Shown one piece after another: positions 9,932 through 18,879 of a DNA stretch of 64,000 nucleotides (positions are counted from its first letter, which is position 1; each line of letters opens with the position of its first letter). The stretch is from Streptomyces fodineus (GTDB lineage: Bacteria > Actinomycetota > Actinomycetes > Streptomycetales > Streptomycetaceae): assembly GCF_001735805.1 (NCBI RefSeq), contig NZ_CP017248.1, positions 2,294,001 to 2,358,000 on the forward strand. Direction: 5' to 3'. The notes beneath the pieces were generated by a model that was not told where the DNA came from, did no database searches, and was given only the letters and a program-made list of their open reading frames with translations. Made by a program: the position numbers and the translations under genes.

Positions 9932-11500
9932 ATGGGACACGGTCGCACCGCACTGCGCGCCTCCGCCGCAGGAGCCGTCTCGGCGGCGCTCGTCGCCGGC
10001 AGCGTCGTCGGCCTGGCGCCCGCCGCCCAGGCCGGCACCCCGTCCGTCCGGTTCGTCGACATCACCGGCGACGGCGGCACTGTACTGAAGGCCAACGTCG
10101 TCACGCCCGCGGGCGCCGACGGCTCGCACGGCTACCCGCTCATCGTGCTGCCCACGAGCTGGAGCCTGCCGCAGGTGGAGTACCTGGCGCAGGCTCAGAA
10201 GCTGGCCGACTCAGGCTATGTGGTGCTCACCTACAACGTGCGCGGCTTCTGGCAGTCCGGCGGCCAGATAGAAGTGGCCGGTCCGCCGGACATAGCGGAC
10301 GCCTCCAAGGTCATCGACTGGGCCCTTGCGAACACTCCGGCCGACCCGGCGCACGTCGGCATGGCCGGGGTGTCGTACGGCGCCGGGATCAGCCTGCTCG
10401 CCGCCGCGCACGACAAGCGCATCAAGGCCGTGGCCGCGCTCAGCGGCTGGGCGGACCTGATCGCCTCCATCTACTCGGGGCGCACCCAGCACGTCCAGGC
10501 CGCGGCCGTGCTGGACGGGGCGGCCACCCTCACCGGCCGGGAGAGCCCCGAACTGCGGGAGATCTTCGACAACCTGTACTCCTCGAACCTGTCGAAGGAA
10601 CAGGAGATGATCGACTGGGGGAGGAAACGTTCCGCCGCGACCTATGTCGACCAGCTGAACGACAACGGCGCGGCCGTCATGCTCGCCAACGCCTGGGGCG
10701 ACACGGTCTTCCCGGCCAACCAGTACGCCGACTTCTACGAGAAGCTGAAGGGGCCCAAGCGCCTGGAGCTGCGCCCCGGCGACCATGCGACCCCCGAGCT
10801 GACCGGCCTGTTCGGGCTGCCCAACGACGTCTGGGCGGACACCGAGCGCTGGTTCGACCACTATCTGAAGGGCGCCGACAACGGCATCGACCGTGAGCAG
10901 CCGGTCCAGCTGAAGTCCCGTAGCGCGGGGGGATACGAGGGCTACCCGGACTGGAAGTCGATCGCCGCGACCCGCCGGAAGATCGCGCTCGCCGGCTCCA
11001 CCACGATTCACGCGAACGTCGACTCCGGCGCCGACGGCGGGATCGTCTTCCTCTCCAGCATCCTCGACCAGGTCGCCCAGTTGCCTCCGATGGCCGCCAT
11101 CCCGCTGCTGCCGCGCCGCTGGGCGGCCGTGTGGCAGTCCGAGCGGTACGGCACCGCCCAGCAGGTGCGGGGCACGGCCGCCCTGCACACCACGCTGACC
11201 CCGACCGCGGAGAGCGGCACCCTCGTCGCCTATCTGTACGACGTGGGGCCGCTCGGTATCGGCAAGCTCGTCACGAACGCGCCGTACACCTGGCACGGAC
11301 GGACGCCCGGCGAGCCGTTCGACGTCGACCTGGACCTGTTCTCCACGGCCTACGACGTCCCCGCCGGACACCGCCTCGCACTGGTGGTCGATACGGTCGA
11401 CCCGCTGTACATCGAGCACAACCCGTCCGGCGCGCAGCTGACCTTCTCCTCGCCCTCGGACGACCCGTCGTACGTGTCCGTCCCCGTGCGCGAGCAGTGA
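9932..11500 (+). CDS. Secreted CocE/NonD (Xaa-Pro dipeptidyl-peptidase-like) alpha/beta hydrolase
   Basis: 522 residues. A signal peptide ends near AQAGTP (about residue 36). The alpha/beta-hydrolase core carries the nucleophile in GVSYGA (about 147), the acid Asp in WGDTVFP and the His in PGDHATPE. After about residue 330 comes a beta-rich PepX C-terminal jelly-roll domain (TTLTPTAESGTLVAYLYDV onward). These enzymes cleave Xaa-Pro dipeptides or esters; the substrate cannot be told from sequence. The ribosome-binding site GAAGGAG lies 6 bp before the ATG. Secretion points to peptide scavenging. Confidence 0.9.
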   Translation: MGHGRTALRASAAGAVSAALVAGSVVGLAPAAQAGTPSVRFVDITGDGGTVLKANVVTPAGADGSHGYPLIVLPTSWSLPQVEYLAQAQKLADSGYVVLTYNVRGFWQSGGQIEVAGPPDIADASKVIDWALANTPADPAHVGMAGVSYGAGISLLAAAHDKRIKAVAALSGWADLIASIYSGRTQHVQAAAVLDGAATLTGRESPELREIFDNLYSSNLSKEQEMIDWGRKRSAATYVDQLNDNGAAVMLANAWGDTVFPANQYADFYEKLKGPKRLELRPGDHATPELTGLFGLPNDVWADTERWFDHYLKGADNGIDREQPVQLKSRSAGGYEGYPDWKSIAATRRKIALAGSTTIHANVDSGADGGIVFLSSILDQVAQLPPMAAIPLLPRRWAAVWQSERYGTAQQVRGTAALHTTLTPTAESGTLVAYLYDVGPLGIGKLVTNAPYTWHGRTPGEPFDVDLDLFSTAYDVPAGHRLALVVDTVDPLYIEHNPSGAQLTFSSPSDDPSYVSVPVREQ

Positions 11501-11546
11501 TCTCCGGCTGCCGCCGGACGAGCCTGGCCCGTGAACTGCCGCCCCC

Positions 11547-11831
11547 CTAGGGTTTCGGGGCCATCGGGGGCTCCCCACCCGGCAGCAGCGCCCCAGGTCC
11601 GGCCGTGGCGACCGTCACGGCCTCGGTCCTGCGGCACATCCCGGTGCGGATCGGCGAGATCACCATCACCACAGGGATGAACGGCAAATCGTAGTCGAGC
11701 TTCCCCCGGGTCTTGAACTGGCCGGTGCCGAACAGGAGATACGGGCTCCAGGGGACGGGGCGAGGATGACGAGGGGGTTCGGATCGGAGCGCCAACAGGG
11801 AAGCGTGGTCGGTCGGTTCGACGGTGGCCAT
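11547..11831 (-). CDS. Possible small protein of unknown function
   Basis: 94 residues from MATVEPTDHASLLAL with G/C-rich third positions and a patterned centre (YLLFGTGQFKTRGKLDY, then a hydrophobic FIPVVMVI). No ribosome-binding site or family match is recognised, and the reading frame continues upstream without an obvious better start. It may be a real orphan gene or a fragment. The flanks (11501-11546 and 11832-11961) hold nothing else I can support. Confidence 0.4.
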   Translation of the reverse strand: MATVEPTDHASLLALRSEPPRHPRPVPWSPYLLFGTGQFKTRGKLDYDLPFIPVVMVISPIRTGMCRRTEAVTVATAGPGALLPGGEPPMAPKP

Positions 11832-11961
11832 ACGTACGCAGCCCCACTCGCTCTCAGCTGTGTCGTGGTTGCCGCAAACTATCCAGACACCGACGGACTT
11901 GAGGGACGACACGCACTTTTCGGGCATTAGCCGTATTTACCGCACAGGATGGCGGGGCGGC

Positions 11962-12381
11962 TCAGGTCTCGGCGATCTCCGCGTACAGCTGGGAGAGCTC
12001 GGGGACGCCGCTCGCCGCCCAGTCCTGCCCGGCGCCCGCGACCTCCACCTCACGGCCGGAGGCCAGCCGTACGACGGGCTCGCCGTCGGGGCGGATGTGC
12101 CAGGCGGCGCCGGGCACGGTGCGCACCACGACCGTGCCCAGATACAGCCCCGCGTCGTTGCCCAGCCAGGGCAGGGTCTCGGCGTCGTCGCGCCAGCGCG
12201 GCACGAGCTGGTCCAGGGCCTCCAGGGAGGCCGGGGTGTCGTCGAGGCGGACACCGGCCCGGGCCGCCTGCGAGCGGAGCAGTTCGCACTCGGAGAGCAG
12301 CGCGGCGACCGCCTCGGGGTCGGAGGGGGGCGGCGCGTCACCGTTCTTCTTGTGCCGGTGGCCCAGGAACGGAAGGTTCAT
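11962..12381 (-). CDS. DUF6278-like small protein
   Basis: 139 residues, starting MNLPFLGHRHKKNGDAPPP. An acidic helical first half (LLSECELLRSQAARAGVRL, LEALDQLVPRWRDD) is followed by beta strands (GLYLGTVVVRTVPGAAWHI, PVVRLASGREVEV). It resembles a Streptomyces family of unknown function found near the exonuclease III gene; I name DUF6278 from memory of that pattern. It follows xthA by 15 bp on the same strand, so the two are probably co-transcribed. Confidence 0.75.
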   Translation of the reverse strand: MNLPFLGHRHKKNGDAPPPSDPEAVAALLSECELLRSQAARAGVRLDDTPASLEALDQLVPRWRDDAETLPWLGNDAGLYLGTVVVRTVPGAAWHIRPDGEPVVRLASGREVEVAGAGQDWAASGVPELSQLYAEIAET

Positions 12382-12396
12382 GGACCCAGCGTGGCA

Positions 12397-13176
12397 TCAG
12401 ACGTCGAGGTCGACCACCACGGGAGCGTGATCGGAGGCACCCTTGCCCTTGCGCTCCTCGCGGTCCACGTAGGCGTCCTTGACCGCCTTGGCGAAGGGTG
12501 CGTTGCCGTACACCAGGTCGATGCGCATGCCGCGGTTCTTCGGGAAGCAGAGCTGGCGGTAGTCCCAGTACGTGAACGGCTGGTCGTACTTCAGCGGGCG
12601 CGGCACCACGTCGTTCAGGCCCGCCTCGCGCAGGGAGGCCAGGGCCGCGCGCTCGGCGGGGGTGACGTGGGTGGAGCCCTCGAAGACGGCCGGGTCGTAG
12701 ACATCGTCGTCGGTCGGCGCCACGTTGTAGTCCCCCAGGACGGCGAACGGGCGGCTGCCGCCCGCGTCACCGGCGACGGCCGCCTTCAGGGCCTCGAACC
12801 ACTGGAGCTTGTACGCGTAGTGCGGGTGTTCCACCTCGCGGCCGTTGGGGACGTACACCGACCAGACGCGGACCGGGCCGCAGGTCGCCGAGATGGCGCG
12901 CGGCTCGGTCACCCCGTCGAAGCCCGGGTCGCCGGGCAGGCCCTTGACGACGTCCTCGATGCCGACCCGGGAGAGCACCGCTACGCCGTTCCACCGGCCG
13001 GTCGCGTGGACCGCCGACTCATAGCCCAGCTCGCGCAGCTGGTCGGACGGGAACTGCGCCTCGGCGACCTTGGCCTCCTGCAGGCACAGCACGTCGGTGC
13101 CGCTGCTCTCCAGCCAGGCCAGCAGCCGCGGCAGGCGGGCGGTGATCGAGTTCACGTTCCAGGTAGCGATGCGCAT
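12397..13176 (-). CDS. xthA: Exodeoxyribonuclease III (AP endonuclease)
   Basis: 259 residues, close to the family norm of about 260. Exonuclease-endonuclease-phosphatase fold: TWNVNSI (metal-site Asn), LQEAKV (catalytic Glu), YVPNG, GDYNVAP (Asp and Asn), RIDLVYG and the terminal GASDHAPVVVDLD with the catalytic Asp-His. It cuts DNA at abasic sites and trims 3' ends in base-excision repair in the cytosol. Probably expressed with the DUF6278-like gene downstream. Confidence 0.95.
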   Translation of the reverse strand: MRIATWNVNSITARLPRLLAWLESSGTDVLCLQEAKVAEAQFPSDQLRELGYESAVHATGRWNGVAVLSRVGIEDVVKGLPGDPGFDGVTEPRAISATCGPVRVWSVYVPNGREVEHPHYAYKLQWFEALKAAVAGDAGGSRPFAVLGDYNVAPTDDDVYDPAVFEGSTHVTPAERAALASLREAGLNDVVPRPLKYDQPFTYWDYRQLCFPKNRGMRIDLVYGNAPFAKAVKDAYVDREERKGKGASDHAPVVVDLDV

Positions 13177-13211
13177 GCCTCACAACCTACCCGGAGCCTG
13201 TGACAACGGGC

Positions 13212-13847
13212 TCAGAGCTGCGTCGAGGCCCCCGGCGTCAGCCGCTGGTGGTCCGTGCCGCCCAGGGCGCCGATCTGGCGGTCGTAGATCGGTCGGGCCA
13301 GGTCGGTCAGCAGGGCGTCGTGGACGTCGTAGGCGCGCCGCGGCTTCAGCTCGCGGACGTAGTCGATGACCTCGGAGATCTTGTTCCACGGGGCCATCAC
13401 CGGCAGCATCAGCGTCTCCACCGGATGGTCGGGGACGGTGAGGGCGTCGCCGGGGTGGAAGACCTTGCCGTCGTCGATCAGATAGCCGACGTTGGTGATC
13501 CGCGGGATGTCCGGGTGGATCACGGCGTGCAGTTCGCCGTGGACCTGTACGTCGAAGCCGGCCGCGGTGAAGGTGTCACCGTGGCCGACGGTGTGCACCC
13601 GGCCCGGGAAGGCCGCCGTGATCCGGTCGGCGACGGACTTCAGCGTCCAGATCCGGGCCGTCGGGTTGTTCTCCATCGCGGCCCGGAGCCGGAACTCGTC
13701 GAAGTGGTCCGGGTGCTCGTGCGTGATCAGGATGGCGTCCGCGCCGAGCGCGGCGTCCTCCTCGCTGAACCCACCGGGGTCGATGACGAGGGTCTGACCG
13801 TCCTTGTCGAGGCGGACGCAGGCGTGGGACTTCTTCGTGAGCTTCAT
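13212..13847 (-). CDS. MBL-fold metal-dependent hydrolase
   Basis: 211 residues from MKLTKKSHACVRLDKDGQ. The metallo-beta-lactamase motif HEHPDH (residues 43-48) is intact, with further metal ligands expected at His in HAVIHPD and Asp in FHPGDAL. It belongs to the UlaG-like single-domain branch that often acts on phospho- or lactone substrates; substrate unknown. It sits 35 bp downstream of the PcaD-PcaC gene on the same strand and may be co-transcribed with it. Confidence 0.87.
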   Translation of the reverse strand: MKLTKKSHACVRLDKDGQTLVIDPGGFSEEDAALGADAILITHEHPDHFDEFRLRAAMENNPTARIWTLKSVADRITAAFPGRVHTVGHGDTFTAAGFDVQVHGELHAVIHPDIPRITNVGYLIDDGKVFHPGDALTVPDHPVETLMLPVMAPWNKISEVIDYVRELKPRRAYDVHDALLTDLARPIYDRQIGALGGTDHQRLTPGASTQL

Positions 13848-13882
13848 GTCTGCCCATCCTGCCCTGCACCGGGTGGCCGGGC

Positions 13883-15172
13883 TCACTCGGCGGGCGTGGT
13901 CTCCTCCTGTATGACCTGCCGGGCCACCCGGAAGGCGCTGTTCGCGGCCGGCACCCCGCAGTACACGGCCGCCTGGAGCAGCACCTCCTTGATCTCGTCC
14001 GGGGTGAGCCCGTTGCGCAGCGCGGCCCGGGTGTGGAAGGCCAGCTCCTCCAGATGTCCGCCCGCGACCAGCGCGGTCAGCGTGATGCAGCTGCGGGTGC
14101 GGCGGTCCAGGCCCGGCCGGTCCCAGATCTCGCCCCAGGCGTAGCGGGTGATGAACTCCTGGAACTCCGCGGAGAACCCTTCGGCCTCGGCCAGCGCCCG
14201 GTCCACGTGTGCGTCGCCGAGGACCTCCCGGCGGATCTTGAGCCCGGTCTCGTACCGGTCGGGGCGCGCGGCCGGCTGTGCCGGTACGGCGGCCGGGGCT
14301 ATCTCGGCGACCGGCGCGGTGTGCGGTGCCGCGGCGATGGCCGGGTTGACCGGGGCGGCCGGCAGGGCGGTCTGGCCGGTGTCGTAGGGCTGCTGCCAGG
14401 CGGTGGCGAAGTGGTGCACCAGCAGGTCGGTGACGGCCGCCGGCTGCTCGACCGGGACCAGGTGGGAGGCGCCGGGGACGACCGCGAGCCGGGCGTCCGG
14501 GATGCCGGCGACCAGGGTGCGGGCCTCGGCGGGCCCGGTGACCTGGTCGTCGGAGCCGACGAGCACGAGCGTCGGCACGCCGACCCGGCCCAGCTCGGAC
14601 CGTACGTCGAACGCGGCGAGCGCCTCGCAGGCGGCGATGTAGCAGCCCGGGTCGGTGGTGCGGACCATCTGCACCGCCCACTCGGTTATGGCCGGCTGGG
14701 CCGCGGCGAACCCGCCGGTGAACCAGCGGTCCGGCGAGGTCCGGGCGATCGGGTCGAGGCCGTTCGTACGGACGATCACCCCGCGCTGCCGGAACTCGTC
14801 GGCGGTGCCGAACCGGGGCGAGGCCGCGACCACCGCCAGCGAGGCAAGCCGCTCGGGATGGCGCAGGGCCAGCTCGATGCCGATCGCACCGCCCAGCGCA
14901 CAGCCCGCGTAGCCGAACCGCTGCACGCCGAGCGAATCGAGCGTGGCCAGCAGCCGGGTGGTCAGCTCGGCGACGGAACCGGCCGGGCGGGCGGGGGCGC
15001 CGCCGTGGCCGGGCAGATCGAAGCGGAAGACCCGCCATTGCTTGGTCAGCTCCGGCACCTGGCGGTCCCACATGTGCCATGTGGTACCCAGTGAGGGACC
15101 CAAGATCAGGACCGGAGCGTCTTCTGGCCCGTCAAAGCGGTATTGCAGGGTGTTCGGTGGTGTCTCACTCAC
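13883..15172 (-). CDS. pcaL: Fused 3-oxoadipate enol-lactonase / 4-carboxymuconolactone decarboxylase
   Basis: 429 residues from a GTG start with GAGAGGG upstream. Residues 1-255 are an alpha/beta hydrolase (PcaD type), a linker rich in Ala/Pro runs to about 310, and 315-425 is a carboxymuconolactone decarboxylase domain (PcaC type, LTALVAGGHLEEL, AAVYCGVPAAN). The fusion catalyses two consecutive steps of the protocatechuate branch of the beta-ketoadipate pathway. Odd point: where the nucleophilic Ser of GxSxG is expected the sequence reads GCALGG, an Ala with Cys before it. IS110 copy 1 begins 25 bp upstream of the start, so the original promoter has probably been displaced. Confidence 0.9.
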   Translation of the reverse strand: MSETPPNTLQYRFDGPEDAPVLILGPSLGTTWHMWDRQVPELTKQWRVFRFDLPGHGGAPARPAGSVAELTTRLLATLDSLGVQRFGYAGCALGGAIGIELALRHPERLASLAVVAASPRFGTADEFRQRGVIVRTNGLDPIARTSPDRWFTGGFAAAQPAITEWAVQMVRTTDPGCYIAACEALAAFDVRSELGRVGVPTLVLVGSDDQVTGPAEARTLVAGIPDARLAVVPGASHLVPVEQPAAVTDLLVHHFATAWQQPYDTGQTALPAAPVNPAIAAAPHTAPVAEIAPAAVPAQPAARPDRYETGLKIRREVLGDAHVDRALAEAEGFSAEFQEFITRYAWGEIWDRPGLDRRTRSCITLTALVAGGHLEELAFHTRAALRNGLTPDEIKEVLLQAAVYCGVPAANSAFRVARQVIQEETTPAE

Positions 15173-15197
15173 GCCCCAGACCCTCTCACGTCTCACG

Positions 15198-16409
15198 GAC
15201 GCCCCTATAACACGGGGGCGCGAGAAACCGGTCTGACCAGGTTGAAGACCTCTCGGGCGGCATATCGCTTGAGGCATCGGATGATCTCACGCCGGGTCTT
15301 GCCTTCCTGGGTGCGGCGTTCGTAGTACGCCTGGGTTCGGGGGTCGTGGCGCAGGCGGGTGAACACGATGCGGTGCAGGGCGGCGTTGGCCTGCCGGTCG
15401 CCGCCGTGGTTGAGCCGTCGCGTGATGCGCCGCCCGGAGGAGTACTCGATGGGGCTGACTCCGCAAAGGGCAGCAAAGGACGCCTCGGTGTTCAGCCGCT
15501 CGGGATTGTCCCCCATGGTGATCAGGAGAGTGACGGCGCTGTCCGGGCCGATGCCCATCGGTACGAGCAGTTGCGGCGCGTGGCGTTCGACGAGTCGGGT
15601 CAGGCGTTGGTTCAGCTCGTTGATCTGCCCGGTGAGCTGTTCGATGCGTTCGGCGAGCATGCGTAATGTCATGTGGGTGGCCTGGACCACCGCGTCCTCG
15701 TCTCCCCCACCATCGGGTGGGCTGAGGGTCGCGCAGGTGCGGAACAGCTCGGCATTGCCCAAGCTCGACAACCGTTCCCGCAGGGCGGGGTCGGCGATCA
15801 CCAGGACGGCCTTGAGCTGGTTGATCGCCTGTGTGCGGGCCTTGACGGCGGAGTCCTTGGCGAGTTTGTAGATCCGGGCGCCTTGCACGGGTCCGTCGCC
15901 GGACTTGGCCTGGGCCCGGGTGCGACCGCTGAGCACGGCTCGCGCTGCGGCCTGCGCATCGAGCGGGTCCGACTTGCCGAGCAGACGGCGGGCTGTGCGG
16001 TCGGGCCGGTTCACTTCGAACACCTGGATCTGCTGGGTCAGCAGGTAGCGGGACAGGCCCGCGCCGAAGGTACCGGTGCCCTCCACACCGGCCCGGCGCA
16101 CCGTCCCCCGCCTGCGGGCCCACACGAGCAGCCGCCGGTAGCCGGCCACCGTCGCCGGAAAGGACTCGGTGCCCAGGATCTTGCCCAGCGGGGACACCAC
16201 GGCGGCGACGTGCACCTCACCGTGCGTGTCCACGCCGAGCACGACTTCTCTCCGCACGGGAGGATCCGTACTGGAGGAGGTGCTGCGCTGTCTGGTCGTC
16301 ATGGTGGTTCGCCTCCCGCAGGGTGACACGCTGAGTGGATGGCACCGGCCCGCTCGGGCGGTCTGAACCGTGATGGCGCCTGGAACTCGGCAAGGCCCCT
16401 ATTGGGACA
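15198..16409 (-). mobile_element. IS110-family insertion sequence, copy 1
   Basis: Defined by alignment with the copies at 34795 and 62764. All three share the block from GACGCCCCTATAACACGGG on the left to CCCCTATTGGGACA on the right, about 1.21 kb. Both ends carry GCCCCTAT, which could be the recombination core; there are no terminal inverted repeats, as usual for IS110. Copy 1 is the most diverged. Its left side abuts the pcaL start region; on the right, similarity to copy 2 continues for several hundred bases, so the true limit is uncertain. Confidence 0.8.
15205..16302 (-). CDS. IS110-family DEDD transposase, copy 1
   Basis: 365 residues. The N-terminal RuvC-like DEDD domain shows D25 (GVDTHGE), E74 (VEGTGTFG), D112 and D115 (SDPLDAQ). 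The C-terminal Transposase_20 domain holds GIGPDSAVTLL and CGVSPIEYSSGRR with the conserved Ser region. The frame is intact. The stop codon lies inside the left-end GCCCCTATA motif. The start follows GGGAGGCG. It has several amino-acid differences from copies 2 and 3, for example L in place of P at SDPxDAQ. Confidence 0.93.
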   Translation of the reverse strand: MTTRQRSTSSSTDPPVRREVVLGVDTHGEVHVAAVVSPLGKILGTESFPATVAGYRRLLVWARRRGTVRRAGVEGTGTFGAGLSRYLLTQQIQVFEVNRPDRTARRLLGKSDPLDAQAAARAVLSGRTRAQAKSGDGPVQGARIYKLAKDSAVKARTQAINQLKAVLVIADPALRERLSSLGNAELFRTCATLSPPDGGGDEDAVVQATHMTLRMLAERIEQLTGQINELNQRLTRLVERHAPQLLVPMGIGPDSAVTLLITMGDNPERLNTEASFAALCGVSPIEYSSGRRITRRLNHGGDRQANAALHRIVFTRLRHDPRTQAYYERRTQEGKTRREIIRCLKRYAAREVFNLVRPVSRAPVL

Positions 16410-16886
16410 CGCCCTGTGGCTCGGTGACAGCAGAAGCCAGCCCGCAACGACGGTCGACAAGCCTGTGACTGGACACTTCGGTCAAAGATCTCAAGAGTCA
16501 GACCCCCGTCCGGGACGGCATCGCGCAACCGTCGCATCGATCCCGGCGTATCGGCATCTACCGACCACAGCCGGATGGCTTCGCCCGAACCAATGCCCAA
16601 CCTGGCCGGAGCAGGCTGAGAATGAGTTGACTCCCCGCCCACTCGCGACCGGCAATGACAGACAGCCGTCTGGGCCGCCTTACGGTCGCCCTCCATCGGC
16701 CATCGCACGAACGGCTTCGAGCCCTCATTCTGGTGCACGGTTGTCCGCAAGTCATGGCGCGGGCTGCCAAAGAGGCTGCCTAGCAACTCGGCAAAGGCAC
16801 CGGCGAGTGCTTGGGAACTCGGTCAACTCGAGTAACGGGGAACAGCAGCACCGCACGAAGGGGCGCCCGCGTGGAAGGCATGGCGC
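16410..16886. other. Non-coding region upstream of transposase copy 1, conserved with copy 2 flank
   Basis: No gene is supported here. The sequence matches 36012 onward beside copy 2: strongly for the first ~150 bp (for example GTCGACAAGCCTGTGACTGG, then AGTCAGACCCCCGTCCGGGA), then more weakly to about 16750. It lies 5' of the transposase reading frame and contains CCGTCCCGGACGG-type hairpins, so it may be the non-coding RNA end of the element, or a repeated target sequence. Confidence 0.5.
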
Positions 16887-16994
16887 ATGTGGGCGCTGCC
16901 GGACCCGATGCTCGCGGCCCCCGTCACCAACCCGGCGCCGCCCGATGGGTGGGCCGCCGAGGAGAAGTGGGACGGTTCTCCAGACACCTCGTGA
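16887..16994 (+). pseudogene. N-terminal fragment of ATP-dependent DNA ligase, cut at the catalytic KxDG
   Basis: Reads MWALPDPMLAAPV, then PPDGWAAEEKWDG, the typical N-terminus of a Streptomyces ATP-dependent DNA ligase up to motif I (KWDG, whose Lys would be adenylylated). It then runs into foreign sequence (SPDTS) and stops. The continuation of the ligase (DGWRALLSLDAGR) is found 1.45 kb away at 18435 on the same strand, beyond an intact phosphatase gene. Confidence 0.8.
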
Positions 16995-17026
16995 TGTCTC
17001 ATTCGCGTTGGCACCGTTCACCCAGG

Positions 17027-18262
17027 TCACGACTGGTCCTTCGTGCGTGCGGCTGAGGCTTGCCGGGTGTCTGCGCCGCTGCTGACGTGCCGCTGGGTCT
17101 CCTGGGGGCCGTGCCAGTCCAGGCAGACGGCGGTGGCATCGTCTTCGAGCCGGCCGTCGGCGGCGTCCCGGACCGCGGACGTCAGCGCCAGCGCGGTCTC
17201 CCTCGGGTGCAGATTCCGGGTGCACCCCAGCAGGGCGGGCAGATCGACCTTCTCTCCGTGACGTTCGAGCATGCCGTCGGTGAACATGAGCAGACGGTCA
17301 CCGGGCCGCAGGTCGAGGTCCTGCACACGGTACGGGTGGGGAGTCAGCTCAGACAGCCCGAAGGGATGGTCCACCTCGCAGGCAATCGTCTCCACAGCCC
17401 CGTCGCGCATGCGCAGCGGCCAGGGATGACCGGCGTTGACGAACCGGGCCCGCCCGGTATGGAGATTGATGCGCAGGAGCTGCCCGGTGGCATGACCGTG
17501 GCCGTGTTCGATCAGTGCCTGGTCTGCCCGGTGGGCCTGTTCGCCCAGGCCGGTGCCCGCCCGGCGGGCACCGCGCAGGGCGCCCACCAGGACCGTGGCG
17601 GCCAGGGCGGAATCCATGTCGTGGCCCATGGGATCGGTCACCGACACGTGCAAGGTGTCGCGGTCCACGGTGTAGTCGAAGGTGTCGCCGCTGAGGTCCT
17701 CGGAGGGCTCCAGGTTCCCGCACAGGGTGAACTGTGCGGCCTCGCACGACAGCGACAGGGGCAGCAGCTGGTACTGGATTTCAGCTGCCAGGGTGGCCGG
17801 CTTGGAGCGTTTGCCCCAGGTGTAGAGATCGGTGAAGCGGCCGTTGGCGATCACGATGTAGGCCAGGATGTGGGCGGCTTCCCCGACTGCGTCGAGCACG
17901 TCCTCGCCAGGGCCGGTCGGCAGGAGCAGTTCCAGCAGCCCGATCGCATCCCCGCGGTTGGTGACGGGCACGATCACCCGCTGCCCCTCGCCGGTCGCGT
18001 CCTGATACAGGCGCTGGGTACGGATCACCTCCTCGTAGACACTGCCGAACAGGGGAACCCGCTCGGCCTGCCGCCCACCCTGAGTGGGAGCGGTGGACAG
18101 CCGAGCCACCGCCTTCCCTGTCAGGTCCACGATGAGGAAAGAGACCTTAGTGGCCTCGAAACGCCGCCGCAGGTCCTCCGCGATCACGTCGACGGCGTCC
18201 GCCGGCGCCGCTGTCTCCGCTGCTGTCAGCAATCGGGTGAGCCCACTTTGTCCACCGCTCAC
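17027..18262 (-). CDS. GAF-domain PP2C/SpoIIE-type serine phosphatase, intact, inside the ligase pseudogene
   Basis: 411 residues from GTG with GGAAGGGA upstream. Residues about 20-150 form a GAF-like sensor ([34 protein letters not shown]), about 180-385 the SpoIIE/PP2C domain ([48 protein letters not shown]). Metal-binding Asp residues are present, although the usual GHG reads GHD. No membrane segment, so cytosolic. Such enzymes usually dephosphorylate anti-anti-sigma factors; no partner lies next to it. Architecture matches the phosphatase at 24683. Confidence 0.88.
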   Translation of the reverse strand: MSGGQSGLTRLLTAAETAAPADAVDVIAEDLRRRFEATKVSFLIVDLTGKAVARLSTAPTQGGRQAERVPLFGSVYEEVIRTQRLYQDATGEGQRVIVPVTNRGDAIGLLELLLPTGPGEDVLDAVGEAAHILAYIVIANGRFTDLYTWGKRSKPATLAAEIQYQLLPLSLSCEAAQFTLCGNLEPSEDLSGDTFDYTVDRDTLHVSVTDPMGHDMDSALAATVLVGALRGARRAGTGLGEQAHRADQALIEHGHGHATGQLLRINLHTGRARFVNAGHPWPLRMRDGAVETIACEVDHPFGLSELTPHPYRVQDLDLRPGDRLLMFTDGMLERHGEKVDLPALLGCTRNLHPRETALALTSAVRDAADGRLEDDATAVCLDWHGPQETQRHVSSGADTRQASAARTKDQS

Positions 18263-18434
18263 GACCGCAGTCCCTTCCGCAACCCCCCACCAGCTTGGTA
18301 ATAATCGCAGTGAGCGTCAATCCGTGAACAGTCACGCTCCGGCGTTCGCCCGCGGACGGGGCCGCCACGGCTGCTCTGTACAAAAGCGGCTCGACGGGCC
18401 CATGTCTTAGGAGACACGCCAGAGTCTGGATAAC

Positions 18435-18860
18435 GATGGCTGGAGAGCGCTGCTCTCTCTGGATGCCGGGCGTTTGGTGTTGCGCTCGCGCAGGGACAGG
18501 AACCTCGCACCCTCCTTCCCCGAGGTTCGTTTCGGGCACGGTCCAGCTGCCGACGCGACGGCCCTGGACGGCGAGCTGGTCGTACGGGAAATCCAGCAGG
18601 CTCGCCTTCGAGCGACTCCAGGGTCGCCTCCAGCGGCGCGGTGCCGGCGCTGCCCGGCGGCCGAGCAGTGGCCCGCCCACTTCGTCGCCTTCGACTTGTT
18701 GCGCCTGGCGGGCACCGACACGACCAGGTGGCCGTACGCGGGCGCCAGGGCGGCTGCTCCGGAACGCCTTTTTGTCGAACAGAACCTCACCGCGCCGTGG
18801 GCGCTGTGCCCGTCGTTCCCGCTGACCTGGGGATTCACGAAACTGCGGACAGAGCCCTGA
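18435..18860 (+). pseudogene. Middle fragment of ATP-dependent DNA ligase, frameshifted
   Basis: Begins NDGWRALLSLDAGRLVLRSR, matching the segment that follows motif I in such ligases, and goes on through LAPSFPEV and ALDGELVV. A frame change near 18585 moves RLAFERLQGRLQRRGAGA into the next frame; a second shift near 18655 restores it for EQWPAHFVAFDLLRLAGTD and LTAPWALCPS. It then ends in unrelated sequence at about 18810. The C-terminal OB fold is missing. With 16887-16994 it is the remains of one gene. Confidence 0.8.
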
Positions 18861-18879
18861 AAACGGCCAGGGCTACTTG

